NCBI RefSeq assembly: GCF_013694245.2
Contig: NZ_CP059322.2
Location: forward strand, 3,851,001-3,915,000
Source of the DNA: Micromonospora ferruginea
GTDB lineage: Bacteria; Actinomycetota; Actinomycetes; Mycobacteriales; Micromonosporaceae
Reading direction: 5' to 3'
DNA length: 64,000 nt
Shown: in pieces, positions 42,957-48,995 of the stretch
Position numbering within the stretch: the stretch's first letter is position 1
Layout of the letters: each line of letters starts with the position of its first letter
Notes under the pieces: generated by a model
Databases searched by the model: none
Told to the model about the DNA's origin: nothing
The model's input: the letters and a program-made list of their open reading frames with translations, nothing else
Position numbers and translations under genes: made by a program

Positions 42957-43055
42957 TCACTGACGGGTGTCCATCGAGGTCTGCAGCGCGCGACGCATCT
43001 GCTCGCGCGCCTCGTCGGTGGTGGTCTCGGTCTGCGGCTTGCGCTTGCTCGACAT
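42957..43055 (-). CDS. Small 32-residue protein of unknown function
   Basis: The ATG at 43055 is preceded by GGAAGGAC with 8-base spacing, one of the better ribosome sites of the window. The frame encodes MSSKRKPQTETTTDEAREQM, then RRALQTSMDTRQ, then TGA. The product is short, charged and likely helical, with no membrane segment or signal. The good ribosome site and non-repetitive composition next to a repeat-rich stretch argue that it is real. No function can be assigned. Ribosome profiling or conservation among relatives would settle it. Confidence 0.6.
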   Translation of the reverse strand: MSSKRKPQTETTTDEAREQMRRALQTSMDTRQ

Positions 43056-43387
43056 GACTGTGTCCTTCCAGGGTGCGGACCACCGCGCACGGCAGCCCTG
43101 CGGGCGCCCGACGCCCCGTGGTCCGGCGACGCGACGGCAGTCGCGCCGCGACCGGAGTCGTCGGCCTGCTGCGCGCCCGGCAGCGGTCCGGGATCACCGG
43201 AGCGGCTCGCCTGGCAGCGTGAGCCCGGGTCGGTCTGACCCTGGAGGGAGGCGGCGCCGGGTGCGGCACCACCGCCCGTGACCAGCGCCGCGAAGCGCCG
43301 ATCCCTCACCCAAATTAACGTTCACTTTCCAGATACTGCGCACAGTTCCCGCGATGCGGACAGGCCAACCTCTTTCCGGGTGGCTTC
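43056..43387. other. Gap without recognisable gene
   Basis: About 330 bp between two minus-strand small genes. Long frames crossing it are shadows. The part at 43300-43345 is AT-richer than its surroundings (AAATTAACGTTCACTTTCC) and may hold the promoter of the 32-residue gene on the minus strand. No RNA gene was recognised. Confidence 0.5.
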
Positions 43388-43600
43388 TCAACGGGCGAGA
43401 AAGTGCCAGCCGAGCCACCACCAGAACCCGAAGAGACCGATCCGGCCCACCGGCACCGGACCGACCTCGTACCGCATGACGAAGGCACAGACGTCGGCCA
43501 GCGACGGGATCCGCGAACCCTCCCGGCGTGCGGCCCACTCGACGGCGGCGAACAGCAGCAACGCGGTCAGGAACCCGCCGATGGCCAGCGCGCGCATCAT
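43388..43600 (-). CDS. Small membrane protein of unknown function
   Basis: The 70-residue protein starts MMRALAIGGFLTALLLFAAV, a first membrane helix. A short loop with EWAARREGSRIPSLADVCAF follows. A second hydrophobic segment rich in Trp (LFGFWWWLGWHFL) lies near the C-terminus. Its ATG overlaps the stop of the upstream membrane protein gene (ATGA), indicating translational coupling. Similar small proteins occur in Micromonosporaceae, as far as I recall. No function is known. It and its partner probably form a small membrane complex. Confidence 0.7.
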   Translation of the reverse strand: MMRALAIGGFLTALLLFAAVEWAARREGSRIPSLADVCAFVMRYEVGPVPVGRIGLFGFWWWLGWHFLAR

Positions 43601-44007
43601 CGGCGCACCAGTCCCCAGAACGCGGCCAGCCAGGCGAACCAGCCCGCCGAGCGGGCGAGGTGATCCTCGAGCAGCGGATCGGCCAACCGGGAGAAGGTGG
43701 GAAAGTCGTCGCCCACGGACAGCACGAAGGTCGCACCCTCGAAGACTCCGAAGACGGTGACCGGCAGCAGCCACCACAGTGCGGCCGACGGCAGCCGGCG
43801 CGGCGCCGGACGTCGGGGCACCCGGTTGCTGAGGCCGACCCAGATCAGCCCTCCACCGGTGCCGAGGATGTAGAGGTTCGCCGCGGTCGAGAACGACGGC
43901 AGTTGACCACCGACCAGGGAGAGGCAGATCAGCACCGGTACGGAGACGACCGGCCGGTCCCAGACCCGGGGCGCCTCGACGGTGAGCTCGGGGGGATGAT
44001 CCATCAC
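43597..44007 (-). CDS. Membrane protein of unknown function
   Basis: The 136-residue protein has three or four predicted helices: VPVLICLSLVGGQLPSF, AANLYILGTGGGLIWVGLS, LWWLLPVTVFGVFEGATFVL and WFAWLAAFWGLV. The N-terminus is short and acidic (MMDHPPELTVEAPRVW). It overlaps the following 70-residue membrane protein gene by 4 bases, so both are made together. The start is the ATG at 44007; a second ATG follows directly. No family was recognised and no function is proposed. Confidence 0.7.
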   Translation of the reverse strand: MMDHPPELTVEAPRVWDRPVVSVPVLICLSLVGGQLPSFSTAANLYILGTGGGLIWVGLSNRVPRRPAPRRLPSAALWWLLPVTVFGVFEGATFVLSVGDDFPTFSRLADPLLEDHLARSAGWFAWLAAFWGLVRR

Positions 44008-44071
44008 CCGATTGTCCCCAGCGTGACGTAACGCGGGAAGACCGGCACGCCTCGTGATTGCCGCGAAACGC

Positions 44072-44110
44072 CGAAGGCCGGCACCCCGTGGTGCGGGGTA
44101 CCGGCCTTCG
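44072..44110. terminator. Strong 17-bp hairpin terminator
   Basis: CGAAGGCCGGCACCCCG pairs with CGGGGTACCGGCCTTCG (one mismatch) around a 5-base loop. It is 9 bp beyond the stop of the secreted lysozyme-like gene on the minus strand and upstream of the small membrane protein pair. Confidence 0.85.
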
Positions 44111-44119
44111 CGTGTGTGC

Positions 44120-44665
44120 TTACTTGGTCCAGTGCTGGGCGACGAGGTCGGTGGCCTGCTTCTCCCACTGCGCGTAGGCGTCCGGGTAGGCGGAGACCTG
44201 CACGGTCTGCGCGGCGTCGGTCAGGGGCATGTCCTGCCAGCCGTCGACCTGCTTGAGGCCCTTGAGGAAGGCGAGGGTGGAGTGCTCGGGGTCGGTGATC
44301 TGCTCCGGCGTGCCCCAACCACTGGAGGGGCGCTGCTGGAACAGGCCCAGCGAGTCATGGTCGTTGCGGTCGCCGAGGTGGCCCAGGTTCTCCAGCTTCG
44401 ACTCCTGCAAGCTTGTCGCGATCGAGATGACCGCGGCCCGCTCGGGCAGGCCGGCCTTCTTCGTCGCGGCGATGATCGCCTTCACGTTGGCGGTCTGCTC
44501 ACCGTTGAGCGCGATGGTCGACTGCTCACCCTGCACGGCGGCCGTCACCGGCTTGGCGGCGGCATGCGCGGTGTCGGCGTGCGCGGCGATCGGGCCGGCG
44601 AACACGCCACCGGTGAAGGCCAGACCAGCAATACCCAGGATGCTCTTACGCAGGATCGTGTTCAT
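44120..44665 (-). CDS. Secreted lysozyme/transglycosylase-like protein
   Basis: From the ATG at 44665 (GGAG upstream) the product has 181 residues. A signal peptide covers about residues 1-31 (MNTILRKSILGIAGLAFTGG, cleavage after the Ala-rich AHADTAHA area). The mature part contains NVKAIIAATKKAGLPERAAV, ISIATSLQESKLENLGHLGD and HDSLGLFQQRPSSGWGTPEQ. This is the pattern of the lysozyme-like domain found in many actinobacterial secreted hydrolases, with ES as the likely catalytic Glu. The expected role is cleavage of peptidoglycan during growth or spore germination. The domain is complete and no other module is attached. The leader upstream is long and structured. Confidence 0.85.
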   Translation of the reverse strand: MNTILRKSILGIAGLAFTGGVFAGPIAAHADTAHAAAKPVTAAVQGEQSTIALNGEQTANVKAIIAATKKAGLPERAAVISIATSLQESKLENLGHLGDRNDHDSLGLFQQRPSSGWGTPEQITDPEHSTLAFLKGLKQVDGWQDMPLTDAAQTVQVSAYPDAYAQWEKQATDLVAQHWTK

Positions 44666-44930
44666 CAGGGGCTCCATTCGGGGGTCAACACACCCCAGGG
44701 GGCGGGGGCGCGGGCACCGTCAGGCGCTCAGAAAGATCAGGGGGATCCGGCGTGGGCGCGGAGCGCGGGGCTCGTCGCGGGGGCCGGGAGTGTGTGTAAC
44801 GACCGGCCGGCCACCACCATTCCCGGGGACCCTCACCATCGTGGGGCGAAGGCTGCGGGTCAGTCGGCTAGCCCGATAGATACGGGCCGGCTGACCCCGG
44901 GGATCCGGGCGGGCGGCGCGGGGACGCTCA
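44666..44930 (-). other. Long structured leader region of the lysozyme-like gene
   Basis: About 265 bp with no gene. On the minus strand, GGTCAG-CGGCCCG and CGGGCTAGCCG-CTGACC form a long imperfect hairpin at about 44857-44897, followed by CTGACCCGCAGCC. Cell-wall hydrolase genes of actinobacteria often carry a cyclic-di-AMP (ydaO) riboswitch here. The match seen is only partial, so no riboswitch is called. Confidence 0.3.
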
Positions 44931-45112
44931 CCTGGCTCGGGTCGTTCGCCCGGTTGCCCGGCTCGGGGCATTCACCCGGCTGCCCGGCTTGGGGCATTCA
45001 CCCGGTCGCTTGACTCGGGGCGTTACCCGGTCGCTTGGCTCGGGGTCGTTCACCCGGTCGCCTGGCTCGGGGTCGTTCACCCGGTCGCCTGGCTCGGTCG
45101 TTCACCGGGTTA
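44931..45112. repeat. Seven tandem units of about 26 bp
   Basis: The unit resembles CCTGGCTCGGGGTCGTTCAC followed by CCGGTCG and repeats about seven times, the last copies being the most alike. No translated product is supported. It is the left part of a repeat-rich 0.9-kb stretch without genes. Confidence 0.85.
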
Positions 45113-45251
45113 CAACGCCCCGCGCCCCGCCCCGATTCCGCCACCAGAGTGCCACCCACCACCACCGAACCGGACACCGCGCCCACCCGACACATCCGGT
45201 CAGATCCCACCGGAGTGCCACCCGCCCCACCCGCACAACCCGACGCGCGAG

Positions 45252-45640
45252 GGAACACCACGGGCGCATCCCGGCCCGCCAGACACCCACGACGTTCCAC
45301 CCACCAACCCACCCGAAGCGTCACTGGAACACCATGGGTGCCTCAGCCTCCCGTTGACACCCATGACGTTCCACTCACCGGCCCACCGGAGCGTCACTGG
45401 AACACCATGGGTGCCTCAGGCCATCGCAGACCCCCATGGCCTCCCACCCCGGGCCACTGGAACACCAGGGATGTATCAGGCCCCCGCAGACAGCCATGAC
45501 GTTCCACCCACCACCCCACCGGAGGCTCACTGGAACACCAGGGATGTCCCAAGCTCTCGCAGACCGCCACGGCGTCCCACCCTCGCGGCCCCCGAGCGCC
45601 ACCGAAACACCATGCGCGCCTCCACGCCCCGCATGCCCGC
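45252..45640. repeat. Array of about 73-bp units, each an inverted repeat
   Basis: GGAACACCA recurs at 45252, 45326, 45399, 45459 and 45532, with a decayed copy at 45603. In the best units GGAAC-CATGGGTG at the left pairs with CACCCATG-GTTCC at the right, so each unit can form a hairpin. Spacers between units are C-rich. No translated product is supported. Units are too diverged for a CRISPR. Confidence 0.85.
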
Positions 45641-45653
45641 TCGGGCAGCCTTC

Positions 45654-45727
45654 GTCGATCTTGCAGTTTCGGCCCTTCGAAAGGTGCACAAAGCCGACAT
45701 ATGACGGGCCGAAAGTGCAAGATCGAC
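45654..45727. repeat. Palindromic element with GTCGATCTTGCA ends
   Basis: 22-base arms at 45654-45675 and 45706-45727 match except one position, with a 30-base loop. The core is GTCGATCTTGCA and TTTCGGCCC. I recall similar elements in Micromonospora genomes. It lies downstream of nrnA at the edge of the repeat stretch. Confidence 0.9.
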
Positions 45728-45735
45728 GCGGCGGA

Positions 45736-45808
45736 AGGGGCAGGGCGGGAGGGCGGGGCGGGAGGGGCGGGGCGGGGCGGGGAGGGAGGGCGGGCGGGGA
45801 GGGAGGGG
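45736..45808 (+). repeat. G-tract-rich stretch, possible G-quadruplex
   Basis: More than ten runs of three or more G, spaced by one or two bases, occur on the plus strand directly after the nrnA stop. The plus strand is the template for nrnA, so a quadruplex could form in DNA, or the C-rich transcript could help end transcription. Confidence 0.7.
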
Positions 45809-46906
45809 TTAGGGGTGGGGGTAGGACGGCGGGGGTAGGGCGGCGCGGATGGTGGCTATGACCTCGTCGAGGGGGCCGTGACCGGTGAAGCCGGCGGCGA
45901 AGCGGTGACCGCCGCCGCCGAGGCCCACCGCCACCCGGCTCACGTCGACCGCGCCCTTGCTGCGCAGGGACACCGCCCACTCGGCCTCGCCGGACTGCTT
46001 GACCACGCAACTCACGTCCGCCTCGGCGGTGCAGCGGACGGGGTCGATCAGCGCCTCCAGCACGTACGCCGGTTGACCGTGGCGGGCCAGGTCGTCGCGG
46101 GTCGCGTACGCCCAGACCAGGCCGTGCCCGGCGGCGGCCTCCGGTTCGAGCGTGGCCCGGCCGAGCACCTCGCCGAAGAGGCGGACGGCGCCGAACGGGC
46201 GGGTGTCGAAGACCCGCCGGGAGATGTCTCCGGGCCGGATGCCGGTGGCCAGCAGGCGCGCGGCCATCTCGTGCACGGCCGGGGTGGTCGCCTCGAAGCG
46301 GAACGAGCCGGTGTCGGTGGTCAGCGCCACGTAGAGGCCGGTCGCCATCGGGGCGTCCAGCGTCACCCCGAGCCGGTCCAGCAGCCCCAGCGCCACCACG
46401 GAGGTGGCCGCGGCGTGCGGGTCCACCAGGTTGACGCGGCCGAAACCGGTGTTCGAGGCGTGGTGGTCGAGCACCAGCGACGTGCCCGCCGTGGCCAGCC
46501 GGCCGGCCAGGTCACCCAGCCGGGACTCGCTCGCCGCGTCGAAGCAGATCATCAGGTCCGGCGCCGGGTACGCGTCGTCCTGCGGCACCAGCAGCTCGAC
46601 GCCGGGCAGCCAGCGGAACGGCTCGGGCGCGCCGGCCGGGCCGGGAAAGGTGGCCTGGAGGTGGCGTACGCCGAGTCGGCGCAGGCCCAACGCGAAGCCG
46701 AGCATGCTCCCGAGCGCGTCCCCGTCCGGGTTCACGTGGCAGACGAGCAGCACCCGCGCGTCGGCGCGGAGCACGCGTACCGCCTCGACGGCGGCCGCCC
46801 AGTCGGCGTCGGTGGGCCCACCGACCGGCTCGCCGTCACGCCCGATCGCGGCCGGCGCGCCACCCGCCACGGCGGCCGGCACGCCTGACCCGGCGGCCTC
46901 GGTCAC
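45809..46906 (-). CDS. nrnA: Bifunctional oligoribonuclease / PAP phosphatase (DHH family)
   Basis: NrnA removes short oligoribonucleotides (nanoRNA) and dephosphorylates pAp. The 365-residue protein has the DHH-family motifs LLVCHVNPDGDALGSMLG near residues 57-74, ICFDAASESRLGDL and the DHH motif VLDHHASNTGFG. The C-terminal DHHA1 domain ends with GLGGGGHRFAAGFTG. The N-terminal 40 residues are a non-conserved Ala/Gly extension. The GTG start overlaps the rbfA stop as GTGA. It is the last gene of the rimP-nusA-ylxR-infB-rbfA-nrnA cluster, as in M. tuberculosis (Rv2837c). A G-rich tract and a palindrome follow it. Confidence 0.95.
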   Translation of the reverse strand: MTEAAGSGVPAAVAGGAPAAIGRDGEPVGGPTDADWAAAVEAVRVLRADARVLLVCHVNPDGDALGSMLGFALGLRRLGVRHLQATFPGPAGAPEPFRWLPGVELLVPQDDAYPAPDLMICFDAASESRLGDLAGRLATAGTSLVLDHHASNTGFGRVNLVDPHAAATSVVALGLLDRLGVTLDAPMATGLYVALTTDTGSFRFEATTPAVHEMAARLLATGIRPGDISRRVFDTRPFGAVRLFGEVLGRATLEPEAAAGHGLVWAYATRDDLARHGQPAYVLEALIDPVRCTAEADVSCVVKQSGEAEWAVSLRSKGAVDVSRVAVGLGGGGHRFAAGFTGHGPLDEVIATIRAALPPPSYPHP

Positions 46907-47391
46907 CGACGGTCGCCGCCGCGCGGCTCGTCGTCGGCCGACGACTCGCCCTCGACCGGCTCGCCGTCCTCGTCCTCCTCCACCCGGTACGGCTGGGCGT
47001 CGCCCGCGTACGCGGCGCCGGCGGCCAGCCGCTGCACCTCGGCGTCGGCGGAGCGGGCCGCGGTGAGCAGGTCGTCGATGTGCTTGACCTGGTTCTGCAC
47101 GTCGTCGAGGACGAAGGTCAGCGTCGGCGAGTGGCGCAGCCCGAGCGCCTTGCCGACCGTGCTGCGCAGCATGCCCTTGGCGCTCTCCAGCGCGGCGGCG
47201 GTGCTGGCCTGGGCCGCCGCGTCGCCGAGCACCGTGTAGAAGACGGTGGCGTCGCGCAGGTCGGCGGTGATCCGGGCGTCGGTGATCGTGATCATACCGA
47301 GCCGGGGGTCCTTGATCTGGCTCCGCACCACCGACGCGACGAGTTCACGGACGCGCTCCGCGTGCCGGCGTACCTTGGCCGGATCCGACAT
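46903..47391 (-). CDS. rbfA: Ribosome-binding factor A
   Basis: RbfA binds the 30S subunit during late 16S rRNA maturation and cold adaptation. The 162-residue protein starts MSDPAKVRRHAERVRELVAS and has the KH-like fold core with IKDPRLGMITITDARITADL and LRDATVFYTVL. LRHSPTLTFVLDD lies near residue 95. The C-terminal tail is acidic (EEDEDGEPVEGESSADD). The ATG at 47391 follows GGAGGTGGGGG. It overlaps nrnA by 4 bases at its 3' end and lies 146 bp downstream of the DUF503 gene. Confidence 0.96.
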   Translation of the reverse strand: MSDPAKVRRHAERVRELVASVVRSQIKDPRLGMITITDARITADLRDATVFYTVLGDAAAQASTAAALESAKGMLRSTVGKALGLRHSPTLTFVLDDVQNQVKHIDDLLTAARSADAEVQRLAAGAAYAGDAQPYRVEEDEDGEPVEGESSADDEPRGGDRR

Positions 47392-47537
47392 GTCCCCCAC
47401 CTCCACGTTCACTGTTCCGACGACCCCGGCGCGCCAGGCGCCGCCGGGCCCGAGCGCCCAACGTCGGAGAACATTACCCGCGCCCCGCCGGGCCTCGCGC
47501 GGCACGGCCGGGCCGGCCGCGCGACGCGCCGACGGGG

Positions 47538-47840
47538 TCAGTCGTCCGCGCCGTGCAGGCGGCGACGCACCGACAGCAGCTCGGTCTCCGGGCGGGCGGC
47601 CACCATCCGCTCGCAGGAGTCGAGCACCTCACGGACGTGGGCCGGTTCGGCGGCCACCACGGCCACCCCGATCTCGGCCCGCCCGTGCAGGTCGAGCGCG
47701 CCGACCTCGGCGGCCGAGACCTCGAACTTGCGCAGCGCGGCGACGATCGGCCGGACGTAGGACCGCTTGGCCTTCAGGGAGCGGGAGTCGCCCGGGAGCA
47801 ACAGGTCGAACAACGCGGTTCCGGTATACACGGCGAGCAA
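47538..47840 (-). CDS. DUF503 family protein
   Basis: The 100-residue product shows the DUF503 pattern: an N-terminal beta strand, then DSRSLKAKRSYVRPIVAALR near residues 18-37, then EVGALDLHGRAEIGVAVVAA. These small ferredoxin-like proteins are encoded next to infB/rbfA in many bacteria (YlxP in Bacillus) and are thought to aid ribosome assembly. The frame opens with a TTG at 47840; a GTG at 47831 is an alternative, and neither has a strong ribosome site. It lies 32 bp downstream of the methyltransferase-like gene and upstream of rbfA. Confidence 0.88.
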   Translation of the reverse strand: MLAVYTGTALFDLLLPGDSRSLKAKRSYVRPIVAALRKFEVSAAEVGALDLHGRAEIGVAVVAAEPAHVREVLDSCERMVAARPETELLSVRRRLHGADD

Positions 47841-47872
47841 CGGTACGCGCGGACGCCACCCACGGCATCCGA

Positions 47873-48916
47873 TTACGGTACGACCGCGACCAGCACGTCC
47901 CGCTCGATGGCCTGGTCGACGCGGTGGGCGAGGTCCCGCCAGCCCGGCCCGTCGAGCACCCGCAGGCCGGCGTCGGTGAGCACCGCCTCCGCCTCCGCGC
48001 GCGGCGCCACGTGCGTGTTCCAGGACATCCCCAGCGCGCCGCCGGGGCGCAGCAGCTCACGCCACACGGGTACGGCGGCGGTGAGCAGTTCCAGCGGGCT
48101 GCGGGACAGTCCCTGGCCGGTGCGGCTGCCGTGCGCCACCCCGTACGGCGCGTCGGTGACGATGACGTCGGCGCAGCGGGGACGGAGCACCTCGCGGGCC
48201 CGGGTGGTGTCGGTGTTCAGCACGACGACCCGCTGGGTGGCGCCGGCCCGGTGCGCGTCCCTCGACGGCGAGAGCACCGCCTCGAAGCGTCGGGCGACCA
48301 GCTTGCGGTCCCGGCGCACCGACGTGGTCTCCGCGGTGTGCTTGAGCCGCTTGCGGCGCAGCCAGGTCCGCAGGAACGCGGCGTACGCCTCCACGTCCTG
48401 GCTGTCGCGTTCGACGCCGATGCCGTCGTGGCCGTACATGAGCGCCTGGTTGAGCGTGGTGCCCCGGCCGCAGAGCGGGTCCAGCACCACGAGCCGGCCG
48501 TCCAGCATCCGCGGCGCGGCGGCGGAGGCGAGCAGCGTGACGTTGAGCAGCAGCCGGGTGAACTGCTCGTTGGTCTTGCCGGCGTACTTGGGGATGGTGA
48601 TCAGGTCCGAGTCGTAGTGCGCCAGCGGGTGCAGCGGCACCGGCCGGAGCAGGTCGTCGCCGACCCGCTCGAAGAGCGCGTACGCCGCCGACAGGTTCGC
48701 CAGGTGGGCCAGGTCCCGGGCGCCGAGGCCGGGTTCCGGCGCGGTGAAGGTCAGGTAGTCCACCCCGCCGATCCGGGTGACCTCGGCGTCGGCCGGCGTC
48801 ACGTCGAGCACGCCCGAGCCGGCGAACACGGTCAGTTCGGCGCGGGCCAGCCGGGCGGCCGCGTCGGCGTAGACGCGGTTGGCGGAGGGGGCGAGGAGCA
48901 GTGCGTACCCGATCAC
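47873..48916 (-). CDS. TRM11-like SAM-dependent RNA methyltransferase
   Basis: The 347-residue protein has an N-terminal domain similar to THUMP-associated proteins and a Rossmann methyltransferase domain. The SAM loop is in VLDPLCGRGTTLNQALMYGH near residue 190. The catalytic-type motif IVTDAPYGVAHGS is near residue 265 (D-A-P-Y-G in place of DPPYG). This fits the TRM11/Trm14 group that makes N2-methylguanosine in tRNA. The target here is unproven. The GTG at 48916 was chosen as the first start before the conserved IGYALLLAPSANRVYADAAA; no clear ribosome site precedes it. It interrupts the usual infB-DUF503-rbfA order. Confidence 0.82.
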   Translation of the reverse strand: MIGYALLLAPSANRVYADAAARLARAELTVFAGSGVLDVTPADAEVTRIGGVDYLTFTAPEPGLGARDLAHLANLSAAYALFERVGDDLLRPVPLHPLAHYDSDLITIPKYAGKTNEQFTRLLLNVTLLASAAAPRMLDGRLVVLDPLCGRGTTLNQALMYGHDGIGVERDSQDVEAYAAFLRTWLRRKRLKHTAETTSVRRDRKLVARRFEAVLSPSRDAHRAGATQRVVVLNTDTTRAREVLRPRCADVIVTDAPYGVAHGSRTGQGLSRSPLELLTAAVPVWRELLRPGGALGMSWNTHVAPRAEAEAVLTDAGLRVLDGPGWRDLAHRVDQAIERDVLVAVVP

Positions 48917-48947
48917 GCCGGAAATTGTCGCAGCCTGCGGAAACGGC

Positions 48948-48977
48948 GACGGCCGGGACCCGAGGGTCCCGGCCGTC
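48948..48977 (-). terminator. Hairpin terminator downstream of infB
   Basis: GACGGCCGGGACC and GGTCCCGGCCGTC form a perfect 13-bp stem with a CGAG loop, 18 bp after the infB stop on the minus strand. It could separate the rimP-infB transcript from the methyltransferase, DUF503, rbfA and nrnA genes. Confidence 0.85.
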
Positions 48978-48995
48978 GACCGTCGTGCACACCGA

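Noticed and set aside
45252..45640. Possible CRISPR array
   Set aside because: Units are about 73 bp, diverged and palindromic over their whole length, without constant repeats and unique spacers, and no cas gene is in the window.
45035..45704. Plus-strand frames with HWNTMGAS-like repeats
   Set aside because: They arise from the 73-bp array; codon use is unlike real genes and no start region is convincing.
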